IMG/VR virus record: IMGVR_UViG_3300030102_004656
Coordinates: 1-60,775 of that record
Source of the DNA: a virus
Direction: 5' to 3' (one strand)
DNA length: 60,775 nt
Both the position numbers and the translations under genes were made by a program. Shown in pieces: positions 1 through 8,907 of this stretch; within the stretch, counting starts at the first letter, position 1, and every line of letters starts with the position of its first letter. The notes below the pieces were generated by a model that had not been told where the DNA came from, did no database searches, and worked only from the letters and a program-made list of their open reading frames with translations.

Positions 1-690
1 AACGTTTACAAACATCTCGTTATCACCATCTAACTGTACTGCGTAATTTCTAGCAGTAGAGTTAGTACTATAACCTGTCTTAACTCCACCCAATGCAGAG
101 TTTGAAGCTACAGGTAACGTGTAAACTGTATCTGCATCCGTCCAAGGAACGTTTACAAACATTTCGTTATCACCATCTAACTGTACTGCGTAATTCCTAT
201 TAGTAGAATCAGTACTATAACCTGTCTTAACTCCACCCAATGCAGAGCTTGAAGCTACAGGTAACGTGTAAACTGTATCTGCATCCGTCCAAGGAACGTT
301 TACAAACATCTTCTCACCGTCTAACTGTACTGCGTAATTTCTATTAGTAGAGTCAGTGTTATATCCTATCTGAACTCCTCCTCTAGTCCCATCGGCAGCT
401 AGAGGTAACGTGTAAACCGTATCTGTATCTGTATCCGTCCAAGGAACATTTACATACATTTTTCCAGCATCTAATTCTACAGGGTAGTTTTTACCATTCT
501 CAGCATACCCTATTTTAACTCCGCCTAATGCAGAAGAAGATGCTGTTGGAAGAGTGTAAACTGTATCTGCATCCGTCCAAGGAACGTTTACAAACATCTT
601 CTCACCGTCTAACTGTACTGCGTAATTCCTATTAGTAGAATCAGTACTATATCCTATCTGAACTCCTCCTCTAGTCCCATTAGCAGCCAA
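1..690 (-). repeat. Tandem coding repeat of about 138-153 bp in the fibre gene
   Basis: Five diverged units of about 46-51 codons lie here, and a sixth begins at the right end of the window. Anchors are the near-identical stretch containing aacgtttacaaacat at about 1, 148 and 295, with variants near 448 and 586. Units encode TVYTLP, then ALGGVK or TRGGVQ, GY, NYAVQLDG, MFVNVPWTD. The window ends inside this array, so the copy number is not reliable. Confidence 0.85.
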
Positions 691-1821
691 AGGTAAAACA
701 TAATTATTAGCATCAGGATCAATATCATCTAGCTTTGCCCCATCAGCAGCTACATCCCTTCCATCTACGGTTCCGCTAACTGTAATGTTTCCTGTAATAT
801 CAACCCCCCCAGAGACGGTTTCAAATTTCTTTGAGTTGTTGTAGAAAAGTTCAACACTTCCGTCTTTAGTAAACTTCGCCTTACTTTCTCCAGCAGGTGA
901 TGAAATGTACGTAGCAGCATCAGCTAATAAAAACAAACCGCCAGTTCCATTATCTTTTATAATACTATTTGATCCATCATGGTAGATCTGAAGATCATTG
1001 GATTGTCCTAGCTGCAACTTAATGTTGTCTCCAAGATTTAAGTTGCCAGTCATCGTGCCACCCGCTAAAGGAAGCTTGGTCGCTATCGATGAAGTTAATG
1101 TACCCGCTAAGTCGTCATCATTATTTAATGACGTTGCTATCTCCGCTAAAGTATCTAAAGCTCCTGGAGCTGATGCTACCAACGCATCTATAGCGTTATC
1201 AACAAAAGCTGTTGTAGCAATACTAGTACTATCATTCCCTAATGGTTGAGTTGGGGCTGTTGGGTTGCCTGTAAATACAGGACTTGTAAACATTGTAGCC
1301 TTAGACTCATTCGTAACATTACCCAAGTTAACTTGAGCTGCGGTAACATTATGTGGGTTGCTAGTACTCCCTGTATGTGAGCTAAGTGTAGCTGCTGAAG
1401 CAATGTCTGCTTCGGCTAAAGTTTGGTTAATCCATTTAGAACTTGATGTATCATACTGAAGTATTTCATTGTCAGAAAGAGATGTCACATTGACATCATT
1501 CATTTCTCCCAACGTATTCTCTAAAGTTACCGCACTATCGACATAAGCCGTTGTTGCGATCTGAGTGCTATTAGTACCAGGAGAAGCAGTAGGAGCTATA
1601 GGAGTTCCTGTAAAAACAGGGCTAATCTTTGGAGCAAAAACACTATCTATTTTTAAACTCGATGATGATGGAGTTATTAAAACAGTAGTCGAACTTGAGG
1701 GACTCTCAGTTAAACTAATCGAGCTCCCCGAAGTAGATTTTAGCTCTAAACTATTCTGGGAAGTAGAATCGACAGTAACTGTATTAACTGTCTGTGTAAC
1801 AGTGGCTGTATCATTGGCCAT
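1..1821 (-). CDS. Giant tail fibre, N-terminal part (continues across the window join)
   Basis: This is the first 607 codons of a fibre gene that starts at 1821 and runs off the left edge still open. The N-terminal ~90 residues are Ser/Thr-rich. Two copies of a segment like SPVFTGTPIAPTASPGT followed by IATTAYVDSA are typical of phage fibre shafts. From about residue 370 it becomes a tandem repeat of about 45-51 residues (TVYTLP, GGV-IGY, NYAVQLDG, MFVNVPWTDAD). The VNVPWTD repeat is one I associate with fibre proteins of marine phages. It is expected at the virion surface in host recognition. The start ATG overlaps the stop of the upstream gene (TAATG). The rest is at 57364-60775; together they give about 1,736 residues if joined on the shared 24 bases. 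Confidence 0.8.
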   Translation of the reverse strand, partial: MANDTATVTQTVNTVTVDSTSQNSLELKSTSGSSISLTESPSSSTTVLITPSSSSLKIDSVFAPKISPVFTGTPIAPTASPGTNSTQIATTAYVDSAVTLENTLGEMNDVNVTSLSDNEILQYDTSSSKWINQTLAEADIASAATLSSHTGSTSNPHNVTAAQVNLGNVTNESKATMFTSPVFTGNPTAPTQPLGNDSTSIATTAFVDNAIDALVASAPGALDTLAEIATSLNNDDDLAGTLTSSIATKLPLAGGTMTGNLNLGDNIKLQLGQSNDLQIYHDGSNSIIKDNGTGGLFLLADAATYISSPAGESKAKFTKDGSVELFYNNSKKFETVSGGVDITGNITVSGTVDGRDVAADGAKLDDIDPDANNYVLPLAANGTRGGVQIGYSTDSTNRNYAVQLDGEKMFVNVPWTDADTVYTLPTASSSALGGVKIGYAENGKNYPVELDAGKMYVNVPWTDTDTDTVYTLPLAADGTRGGVQIGYNTDSTNRNYAVQLDGEKMFVNVPWTDADTVYTLPVASSSALGGVKTGYSTDSTNRNYAVQLDGDNEMFVNVPWTDADTVYTLPVASNSALGGVKTGYSTNSTARNYAVQLDGDNEMFVNV

Positions 1822-2252
1822 TAGATAATTTCTGGTACTATATCAAAAGTAAGTCGTAGTGAATGTAAAACCTCGTCAGGGTTAGTATCTGTGTCTGTAA
1901 TTTTTAAATCACCAACAATGGTAATATCTTCATTAGGAAGGGCTACAGCATCTGCGGTCTCCCACCTTAAAATAATGTTAGCATTATCTTCAGTCCCATC
2001 CGTCCTGTTATCCGCTCCTAATTGAGGGAATCTAATTCTACCTGAGGTGTTTTGATTTGCCCCACTAGTCACACTAGCTAATGTATCAATTTTTTCACCT
2101 GAAACGGAACTACCTGTCTTCTTTCTTAAAACTAAAGAAGCCGTATATTGAGCATCGTCAGTATAAAAGTTTCTTGTAGCAGAAATACCGTCAGGCTTAA
2201 ACTTAATTGAAACTTGAGTTTGTTGTCCTCTTTTGATTTGTATGTTAGCCAT
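1821..2252 (-). CDS. Unknown virion-associated protein, 143 aa
   Basis: I do not recognise this family. The protein starts MANIQIKRGQQTQVSIKF and has alternating hydrophobic and polar stretches that suggest beta structure, with a polar middle rich in Gly, Ser and Asn. It ends LRLTFDIVPEII. It lies directly upstream of the giant fibre gene and its stop overlaps that gene's start, so the two are probably translationally coupled. A fibre-attachment or baseplate-like role is possible from position only. There is no signal peptide or membrane segment. Confidence 0.75.
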   Translation of the reverse strand: MANIQIKRGQQTQVSIKFKPDGISATRNFYTDDAQYTASLVLRKKTGSSVSGEKIDTLASVTSGANQNTSGRIRFPQLGADNRTDGTEDNANIILRWETADAVALPNEDITIVGDLKITDTDTNPDEVLHSLRLTFDIVPEII

Positions 2253-2257
2253 AATAA

Positions 2258-3217
2258 TTAATACATTCCAGTCATTCCAGATCCTACCCCATTAGGGGCT
2301 ACTTTTAATGTCGGTTTAGATGCACCTCTATATGAATCAGTATCTGTCTCCAATAGTTGAGTTACTAAACCCCAATGATACGCTGCTCTCTGTATGTCTG
2401 CGTTATCTTCAGCAAGCTTACCTAATAAACCATGTTTAACGATGGCGTTAGAAGGCATGTAAACTAAATCAGAATTCCCATCTACATCTTCCCATCTCCT
2501 TTTTAAAAGAACGTGAGCAGTAGAAGTAGTGTTAACATTACCAATTCGATATCTTCGATAACGAACCACACCTGATTCACCTTTTATATCCGCTAAAGTT
2601 ATTGGATCAACTCCAGAACGTTTAGCTAAAACTCTTATTGAATGCCCATCGGGAATGTTTTTGTATACAATCTTATCAATACTTGACACATTGGGGTGTG
2701 GAGTTAATCCAATAGAAGATGTTGCTGATTCAGTTAAAGTAATATTATCAAACCCATCTCCTGTGCCCGACCCTTTATAAGAAATAGTTATGCTGTAATC
2801 ATTAGAAGGTAAAGATGAATTAACATCTGATATGGCTTGTAACTCAAAATAATACTGTTCAGCCGTTTCAATATCCCTGTATGTAGAAGCATAACCATCA
2901 TCAATAAAAGCTGATAAAACTGTGTCATCTTGATCATTAGTTCCAAAAAGTTTATAATCATGCCACACAGAACGGGTAGGTACTGGGTTATTGTCTATTA
3001 AACCTGCTACTATAGCATCAGTATCTTGCGGTAAAGATATGTATCCTAAAGAAGCATCCTGAGAATGTTCTAACAACATTTCTCGCCAATACCCCATTTT
3101 GTAGATACGGGGCATTATTTCATTCAAAGCTTGTCTAAAGGCATCAGGAGTATTATCTGATGCGTCAAGGTACTTTGAATGAGTTTCGTATAAATCAAGT
3201 GTAGTTAAAGCTGGCAC
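2258..3217 (-). CDS. Unknown virion protein, possible head-tail adaptor, 319 aa
   Basis: The N-terminus (LDLYETHSKYLDAS, then FRQALNEIMPRIYKMGYW) is helical. The middle is beta-rich. The C-terminal third is helical again (VKHGLLGKLAEDNADIQRA, YHWGLVTQLLETDTDSYRGA). A helical protein with an A-E-x-N-A-D-x-x-R-A segment in a late operon recalls tail-tubular or head-tail connector proteins, but the match is by impression only. It sits five bases upstream of the next late gene. Certain as a coding region; function uncertain. Confidence 0.72.
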   Translation of the reverse strand: MPALTTLDLYETHSKYLDASDNTPDAFRQALNEIMPRIYKMGYWREMLLEHSQDASLGYISLPQDTDAIVAGLIDNNPVPTRSVWHDYKLFGTNDQDDTVLSAFIDDGYASTYRDIETAEQYYFELQAISDVNSSLPSNDYSITISYKGSGTGDGFDNITLTESATSSIGLTPHPNVSSIDKIVYKNIPDGHSIRVLAKRSGVDPITLADIKGESGVVRYRRYRIGNVNTTSTAHVLLKRRWEDVDGNSDLVYMPSNAIVKHGLLGKLAEDNADIQRAAYHWGLVTQLLETDTDSYRGASKPTLKVAPNGVGSGMTGMY

Positions 3218-3261
3218 GGTCCATAAATATAAGGGATTTACAGATCAATTCAACCTACGAA

Positions 3262-3951
3262 CTAGTCCCAAATACGAGCTTCAAGCTCTGAATTACACAC
3301 ATCACTCATTCCTTCAGCTTGTCCTGCAAGCCACACTGGTGGGCAATACACATTCCACGCTAATTTTCGATGGGCTATTTCTAACTGATGATCTATATGG
3401 TGGTTCTTTTTACCTATATATTCTTCAGCATTGTTAATATGGGTGTAAAATAATTTAAATACTTTTCTATTTAAAGCATATGCATGCGTTCTATTTACTG
3501 AAATACCCCTCATAACCCTATCAATTCCTGTAGGTTCTGGTAAAAGCCTATGTTGCCCTCCCAAATAAATCTGATCCCAGTTTTTAGGAACAGCAGACAT
3601 AAATGCGTGTAACCTAAACAACGGTTTGGGTACAAACTCAACGTCATCTTCTAAGATAAGAACTGAATAAACCCTTATTCCTGTGTTTATCTGCTCTAAT
3701 AGTAGGTTTTCTATAATGTTACTATGAGATCTAAGGCATCCCCAAGCTCCATTACCACTCAGAAAATACCTAGGGCAAGCCGTTTTATCCCCCATAACCG
3801 CAGGATAAACAATGATTTTAGAAGGATCTGCTACTTTTGTATCTTCAATATTCTTATAAAACGCTTTTAACCTTTCTGGCCTGTCAGGTCGGTTAATGAC
3901 ATAAACACGTTCAAACCAGTCTGTAAGATTTTTTGGCTCTGTATAACTCAC
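3262..3951 (-). CDS. Glycosyltransferase family 25-like protein, 229 aa
   Basis: The opening WFERVYVINRPDRPERL is the usual start of GT25 (LPS-type beta-galactosyl) transferases: a beta strand with V-x-N-L/R-x-x-R-x-x-R. A central VLILEDDVEF (residues 98-107) carries the E-D-D motif that binds the metal/nucleotide sugar. WGCLRSH near residue 70 is also typical. The likely reaction is sugar transfer from a nucleotide sugar. The target could be fibre or capsid protein, host surface glycan or DNA. It is embedded between virion genes, with its start overlapping the stop of the upstream 403-residue gene, so it is expressed late. There is no membrane anchor. No sugar-synthesis genes are nearby, so the donor must come from the host. 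Confidence 0.85.
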   Translation of the reverse strand: MSYTEPKNLTDWFERVYVINRPDRPERLKAFYKNIEDTKVADPSKIIVYPAVMGDKTACPRYFLSGNGAWGCLRSHSNIIENLLLEQINTGIRVYSVLILEDDVEFVPKPLFRLHAFMSAVPKNWDQIYLGGQHRLLPEPTGIDRVMRGISVNRTHAYALNRKVFKLFYTHINNAEEYIGKKNHHIDHQLEIAHRKLAWNVYCPPVWLAGQAEGMSDVCNSELEARIWD

Positions 3952-5162
3952 TAAGTAGTATTAGAATATGATGTAGAGGTAGCTGAAGATGTGCCTCCTC
4001 CTGTAGGATCTTCAATTTGTTCTTCGTAAATCTCAGTTAATCCAGATATTGATCCAGAGTCTATATAGTCATCAGAATCTGTAGTTACTACTGGACCCCC
4101 ACCATGACCACCGAAAAAAGTGTCTCCTGTGTCTTGAGGAGGCACAGTCAGTTGCTCATCAGTCTCATCTTCAAAAACAGGATCAGGTTGTTGTGCGTCA
4201 ATCCCTAGACCCCCTACGGCATGAGTGTCTTTATAATTAGGTTGATTTGAAGACCCTCCTGTTGGGTTAGGTTGATTAGGCTGATCTACCGCAGTTGTTG
4301 GTATGAAAGGATTGTCAGGGTCTACGGGGTCAGGGGCTTTCGCTGCTGAAAAAGTTTCACCAGCAGGGGGAGTAGCTGTAGTAGTATATGAAAAACTAGA
4401 ACCATCTCCAGGAGAAGGTGCTTCACTATCTTCTACTATAGTAGTAGCATAATAAACATGGTCCTCTATCGACTGAGTTATTGGAATTGGTGTATCTTTA
4501 GGAGAATTAAAAGAACCTATCTTTAAGTGATACTTACCTTTTCTAGGGTTATCTCTAAGTAACTTATCTGTCCCCACACGCTTTAACTCACCTACGGGCT
4601 CCTCTTCTTCTAACTCTTCTCCTTTCTCTATAAACTGAACTTCAGCTTCGCTAACAGTTCTATTATTAGAATCAACATAAAAAACTAAATACACAGTCCC
4701 AAAACATTTATCAGGGGGATTGCCTCTTGCGTCTAACTTACCCCTACCAAGACCACAAAATTTTTTGTTGCTCCCATCATCTCTACTAATAAAACCAGCA
4801 GGGGTTATACTGCCAATTCCTGGTAGAACTCTCTGCCCTTTAATACCAAATCTTTTGTTATCATCACTAGTATCATTGTCATCAAAAGCCTCCAATTGAA
4901 TGCCTGTTATGGAATAATAAACAACCCCAAAATAACAACGGAGCTCTACGTTATTATTATCATCTACATGAAACTCTAACTCATAAGGATGGTAATCTTT
5001 ATTACCTTCGTTACCTTGAGGATAAACCTCTAATAAACCTTGGCCAGGGTATGCATTTTTAAATTGAGAATCAGAATGAGGACCGAAGGGATAAGGCCAA
5101 TTCTCAATATTGCCTACGCCCTCAATATTGCTTCTAATATTAGGATCTATCTCATCAGCCAT
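3951..5162 (-). CDS. Unknown virion protein with low-complexity C-terminus, 403 aa
   Basis: The first ~190 residues look folded and beta-rich (LEFHVDDNNNVELRCYFGVVYYSITG; CFGTVYLVFYVDSNNRTVSEAEV). The second half is disordered: Pro, Asp, Gly, Thr and Ser dominate, with PDPVDPDNPF, NQPNPTGGSSNQPNY and a Gly/Ser/Thr tail. This resembles minor tail or head-decoration proteins with flexible linkers, but I do not recognise the family. It abuts the glycosyltransferase gene; its Ser/Thr-rich tail would be an obvious candidate substrate, which is inference only. Confidence 0.72.
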   Translation of the reverse strand: MADEIDPNIRSNIEGVGNIENWPYPFGPHSDSQFKNAYPGQGLLEVYPQGNEGNKDYHPYELEFHVDDNNNVELRCYFGVVYYSITGIQLEAFDDNDTSDDNKRFGIKGQRVLPGIGSITPAGFISRDDGSNKKFCGLGRGKLDARGNPPDKCFGTVYLVFYVDSNNRTVSEAEVQFIEKGEELEEEEPVGELKRVGTDKLLRDNPRKGKYHLKIGSFNSPKDTPIPITQSIEDHVYYATTIVEDSEAPSPGDGSSFSYTTTATPPAGETFSAAKAPDPVDPDNPFIPTTAVDQPNQPNPTGGSSNQPNYKDTHAVGGLGIDAQQPDPVFEDETDEQLTVPPQDTGDTFFGGHGGGPVVTTDSDDYIDSGSISGLTEIYEEQIEDPTGGGTSSATSTSYSNTT

Positions 5163-5164
5163 TG

Positions 5165-6655
5165 TTAAAAAGGATCAGGTGCATATGTAGGATTTTGAGC
5201 ACTTATTGTTGGGGCATGTACAGTTATTCTTTCTCTAACATAACCACCTCTAAAAGGCTTTTGCGAATCTGATACAACTAACTCTTCAGGCCAATCAGTA
5301 TAATTAGTCCTACCATAGGTAAATACTGTTGAGGCATCATTATATATCGGATGATTGTTTCCTGTAGACATGCCTAATTGCATCCCTTTGTGTAGAGTGG
5401 GTTTAACACTTGCCCTTGCTAATGGAGTTATAAAGTTTATTGGAAGTGGTTGCATGGGCTGAAGATCAGTCAACTCTGACTCACTCCATTTTTTCTTTCG
5501 CCAAATAATTTCTCTAGTTGTTTTAGTTGGTCCTGTCCATGTATCCCTTTTGAAAGTAGGAAATACTACAGTATCAGCACCACCTTTTTTTCTTTTCCAA
5601 GAATACCCAACAACCCCGTTTTGATTACCATCCGCAGGGTCCATATCATTAAGTACTGCTGGCCATGTAAATGTTTCATTAGTGGTATATTTAGCTAACA
5701 TTATTTCACCAGGATTACTCTTACCAGAAATGTTAGTTATATCTACAGGTGGCACAACTTGTCTTTCTAGCAACACGAACCAATTTTCAGATATCTGCTT
5801 ACCCTCTCTTTCAATCCCTAACTCATCAGTCCCCCAAAAGTTTGAAGACCCTAAAGCAGTTACGTTTGTGCCAAAACTAAGATCAGGATCACGAAAAGCT
5901 TCCTCAGAAGTCACAGGATTATTTGAACCATCTACAACAGATATAGCCGTATCATTACCTGTTGAAGCAAACACAGTAGTAGCTTTGATCTGCTCTGTTC
6001 TAAAGTATAAAGTTTCTTTATCTAATAAAGCTCCTTTTGCAGGGTCAGCAGTGTTTCCTCTATCTACAGTAGAATCACTAGTATTCTCATGAGGGGTAAC
6101 ATCATAAGGGAAACTATCATCTGTCCGTATATTCCTAATAGGAACTTTCTTAACAAAGACCCTTCTCTCAATAACATACAATGAATCTAAAGACTCATCG
6201 CCAGCTCTTACCTGCCTCTTTTCAAAGAGCACATACTCATCTGTAGTAGCAAAAGGATCGCTAGTTGATATCGGCATAGCCGAATTGATAGCAGGTGTAG
6301 AGTCATCAAAAGAACTCCTTAAAGTTATATAAGTTCTTACAACAGTATCGTATCTTCTCCCTGAAGCAGAAGCCGATTGAAACTCCCAGTTGTAATCATC
6401 TTGGCTATCCCTATCAACTACATAATACCAAAACTGAAACTGCCCCTGCTCTCTGTCAGCATTTTTAATTAATGACAGTTTATGATTAGGGAAGTTTACA
6501 GAGTCAGGGTGGGCCGTCCCATAAGCAGTGTTGTCAGCAGCATCAGCAGACCCTAGATTCTTACTAGCATCAACTAACTCAATAACAACTAAGTCAGCTA
6601 CTTTAGGAGTAGCATACTCTAATATTCTCTGCCTTCTATTAGAAGAGACTGCCAT
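5165..6655 (-). CDS. Unknown virion structural protein, 496 aa
   Basis: The family is not recognised. The protein opens MAVSSNRRQRILEYATPKVADLVVIELVD and continues as mixed alpha/beta sequence. There are many aromatic and charged residues (QFQFWYYVVDRDSQDDYNWEF, FVLLERQVVPPVDITNISG) and a conserved-looking W-K-R-K-K-G motif near residue 355. There is no signal peptide, membrane span or enzymatic motif. Its size and position between the capsid region and the fibre genes suggest a tail or tail-tube component. It lies two bases from the downstream 403-residue gene and five from the upstream gene, so it is part of one late transcript. Confidence 0.75.
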   Translation of the reverse strand: MAVSSNRRQRILEYATPKVADLVVIELVDASKNLGSADAADNTAYGTAHPDSVNFPNHKLSLIKNADREQGQFQFWYYVVDRDSQDDYNWEFQSASASGRRYDTVVRTYITLRSSFDDSTPAINSAMPISTSDPFATTDEYVLFEKRQVRAGDESLDSLYVIERRVFVKKVPIRNIRTDDSFPYDVTPHENTSDSTVDRGNTADPAKGALLDKETLYFRTEQIKATTVFASTGNDTAISVVDGSNNPVTSEEAFRDPDLSFGTNVTALGSSNFWGTDELGIEREGKQISENWFVLLERQVVPPVDITNISGKSNPGEIMLAKYTTNETFTWPAVLNDMDPADGNQNGVVGYSWKRKKGGADTVVFPTFKRDTWTGPTKTTREIIWRKKKWSESELTDLQPMQPLPINFITPLARASVKPTLHKGMQLGMSTGNNHPIYNDASTVFTYGRTNYTDWPEELVVSDSQKPFRGGYVRERITVHAPTISAQNPTYAPDPF

Positions 6656-6659
6656 CTAA

Positions 6660-7238
6660 TTAAGATTTTGCTAAAACTAAAACCGTCAATGAATTAGAGT
6701 TATCTGCAAAAGTTATGGTAACATTAACATTCGAAGGGTCAGCCCTAGGCATAAATAAAGCAGATCTTGTATGAGCTCCTGTAATCCCAGAGCCCGTACC
6801 TCCCGCTAATGTTACAGTTCCAAACTTAGCATCGCTAGAAGAAATAACTACATTGCCTGTGTTCGTAGCATCAGTCTCATAAAGTATAGCCATTATAGTA
6901 GATGCTGTTGGAAGTACATCCCCGACAGCGTCTGTAGGCGTTCCTGGAGTGTTATTATTAGATGAGTAACCTGTATATGTATGACTAGCCCTGTCAAAAG
7001 CATTCGGACTATCACCTGAAGCTGCACTGAACTTATGTAAATCTAAGTCCCAAGATATTTGGTCAGAAGCAGCCGTAGAGGTGAACTTTACAGAATATAA
7101 AATATCCGCTTCAGTAGCACTAATTGATTTAGCAATATTTCTACCGATACGTATATCATTCTGAACATTCGTCCCTTGGCCTGCCATCGTGCCTATTACC
7201 TTTGAGGTAACTGAAATTCCTGATAATGATTGAGCCAT
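6660..7238 (-). CDS. Small beta-rich virion protein (decoration- or tail-like), 192 aa
   Basis: The protein is rich in Ser, Thr, Ala, Gly and Asp with almost no Cys or Trp. Its beta-prone stretches include KFGTVTLAGGTGSG, VTITFADNSNSLTVLVLAKS and ILYETDATNTGNVVISSSDA. This composition is common in head-decoration and minor tail proteins of marine phages. It follows the 86-residue acidic gene by two bases. Function is inferred only from position and composition. Confidence 0.7.
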   Translation of the reverse strand: MAQSLSGISVTSKVIGTMAGQGTNVQNDIRIGRNIAKSISATEADILYSVKFTSTAASDQISWDLDLHKFSAASGDSPNAFDRASHTYTGYSSNNNTPGTPTDAVGDVLPTASTIMAILYETDATNTGNVVISSSDAKFGTVTLAGGTGSGITGAHTRSALFMPRADPSNVNVTITFADNSNSLTVLVLAKS

Positions 7239-7240
7239 GA

Positions 7241-7501
7241 TTATTTAGATTCTTTAAATAGTTTCAAAGCAAGTTGAGATACAGTCATCTCTCCAGAAGA
7301 TAACGCTTCAGCTATCTCAGGGTTTTGCGAAAGAAACTCTTGTATTCCTGCCATAGCTACCGCATGGTTATCATTTGACTCATCTAACTCTTCCCCCACC
7401 ATTGCCTCAAAAAGCTCTATAAGAATTTCATTACTGGGCATGTTGCTTTTGTCCATGCCCATACCCATTTCTTCGGATTCAACTTCGTTTTCTTCAGCCA
7501 T
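7241..7501 (-). CDS. Small acidic protein, 86 aa
   Basis: A strongly acidic, Met-rich start (AEENEVESEEMGMGMDKSNM) is followed by a helical segment of about 60 residues (ILIELFEAMVGEELDESNDN; SGEMTVSQLALKLFKES). The family is not recognised. It is the first gene after the intrinsic terminator that follows the capsid gene, so it would be made from read-through or from its own promoter. A small acidic helical protein here could be a chaperone or assembly factor; this is inference. Confidence 0.65.
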   Translation of the reverse strand: MAEENEVESEEMGMGMDKSNMPSNEILIELFEAMVGEELDESNDNHAVAMAGIQEFLSQNPEIAEALSSGEMTVSQLALKLFKESK

Positions 7502-7520
7502 AATTTTTAATGTTATTTTT

Positions 7521-7564
7521 TAAAAAAATAACCCCGATCCCCTCCTTTTTCAAGAGGATCGGGG
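7521..7564 (-). terminator. Intrinsic terminator after the capsid gene
   Basis: On the minus strand, CCCCGATCC (7564-7556) pairs perfectly with GGATCGGGG (7540-7532), a 9-bp stem with four G-C pairs at its base. It is followed at once by TTATTTTTTTA. It sits 24 bases past the capsid stop. It would cut transcript levels between the abundant capsid and the less abundant genes after it. Confidence 0.85.
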
Positions 7565-7587
7565 ATTATTGTTATGATATATGCTAA

Positions 7588-8907
7588 TTAAGCAGCAAGT
7601 GTTGTAGACGTACGTCTGAACAAGATAGAATAACCAAAGTTAGTCTTAATTGGCTTAGAAGCAGAAGCCATGATGCCTCTGAAGAAACCAATTGTACCAT
7701 CAGGGTTAAGTGTCTGATCAGGTATGTTTGTCCACTTGAACTCACCTTTGTAATTCACAGGGTCAAATGTTAATCCATTTGCTCCTGTAATAGGTGCTGG
7801 GATTAATGACTCCATCACGTTATCAACAAGGATAAATGCTTCCTCAATTGGAGCAGTATCGTAATCAGGGTTGATTTCAACCTTGTCTGTTGATGTGTTG
7901 TGAATATAAGGCTGTACACGTACAAGCTTATCAGATCCGTCAACAGTGTCACTATAACGTGGAGCAAGGTCATCTACAAGATGGTAGTAACCTCTGAAGC
8001 TCTTCTCTACACCAAGTGGTGCAATGAGCTCAGATACTCTTGAGTTATTGTAGCGAATGTCATCCTTGATGGACTCACTCTCAGTCATGATCTGATAAGA
8101 AGCTTCAGATGAGCAAACAAGTGAGAATACTGGACGACCATTTTCACGACCGTACGCATTGAAACCTGCTCCTGCTCTTACAAGCTTGAAGTATAGATCA
8201 TCAAGAACTTTGTTTGAGATGTTAGCAGCAATCAACTCTGCTGAATCGTTGTTATCAGCGTCTACGTCTCCAGCAGAATCTGGAGTAGTGCTTCCTTCTT
8301 TACCAGTAGCTGGTGCAGTACCAGAAGCTTTACAAATAACGACGTTGTCGCAAAGTTTAGCGTACTCATCACGGTAACGCTCTTCCCATGAATTACGGAC
8401 AGACTCTTTAAGGAGGTCCATGATTGCACGAAGCTGCTCAGTGCGATGAGCTGCATAACGAAGATCTTCAACATTAATACGTGGAGATTCAACAACAGCT
8501 CTCTCAAGAGAATAGTTCTTAAGAGTCTTTGTGAAATCAATCACGTTAACGTTAGCTTTACCAGATCCCATACCATTAGTTTGATCTTGCTGACCGCCTG
8601 TAAAACCATTTGAGCCAGAGGCTTCTGTGGTTCCTAAAGCTGACCAAGAAACTCCAACAGTGGTTCCTGTTTCACTAAGGTCTTTGTTTACTGGTGACAA
8701 TGGAAGAGCACGGTCATAAACGAGCGTGTTCAACTGATAACCCATTCCTTCTGGAAAGGTTGTTTGTTTAATTAAGTCGATCCAAGGACTAGTATGAAGA
8801 GTCGCCTTATGTATATCGGAGCCAATTCTATTAGCCTCTTGAGTCAAGACTACGTCTACAGCTGATGCTGCATCGGTAGTTAGTGTACCTGGAGGTGCAA
8901 ATGCCAT
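7588..8907 (-). CDS. Probable major capsid protein, 439 aa
   Basis: Position (downstream of portal and scaffold-like genes, own terminator) and length fit an HK97-fold capsid protein. The N-terminal region (VDVVLTQEANRIGSDIHKAT, SPWIDLIKQTTFPEGMG) looks like the N-arm and E-loop region of capsid proteins. Acidic and aromatic blocks in the middle (FKLVRAGAGFNAYG; GRPVFSLVCSSEASYQIM) and VNYKGEFKWTN, then GYSILFRR at the C-terminus, resemble the A- and P-domains of large capsid proteins of this type. The start ATG is preceded by an A/T-rich leader with no clear Shine-Dalgarno sequence. The amount of open antisense frame across it suggests biased codon use, as expected of a highly expressed gene. 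Confidence 0.8.
   Translation of the reverse strand: MAFAPPGTLTTDAASAVDVVLTQEANRIGSDIHKATLHTSPWIDLIKQTTFPEGMGYQLNTLVYDRALPLSPVNKDLSETGTTVGVSWSALGTTEASGSNGFTGGQQDQTNGMGSGKANVNVIDFTKTLKNYSLERAVVESPRINVEDLRYAAHRTEQLRAIMDLLKESVRNSWEERYRDEYAKLCDNVVICKASGTAPATGKEGSTTPDSAGDVDADNNDSAELIAANISNKVLDDLYFKLVRAGAGFNAYGRENGRPVFSLVCSSEASYQIMTESESIKDDIRYNNSRVSELIAPLGVEKSFRGYYHLVDDLAPRYSDTVDGSDKLVRVQPYIHNTSTDKVEINPDYDTAPIEEAFILVDNVMESLIPAPITGANGLTFDPVNYKGEFKWTNIPDQTLNPDGTIGFFRGIMASASKPIKTNFGYSILFRRTSTTLAA

Noticed and set aside
1-690. Possible CRISPR array
   Set aside because: The periodic sequence is an in-frame protein repeat with diverged units and no unique spacers.
998-1828. Plus-strand open frames inside the fibre N-terminal part (998-1249, 1565-1828)
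   Set aside because: They lie antisense to a clearly coding repeat frame and have no motif or ribosome site.
5682-6092. Antisense frame of 136 codons across the 496-residue virion gene
   Set aside because: Composition is that of a reverse-complement shadow; no motif and the minus frame is far longer and more regular.
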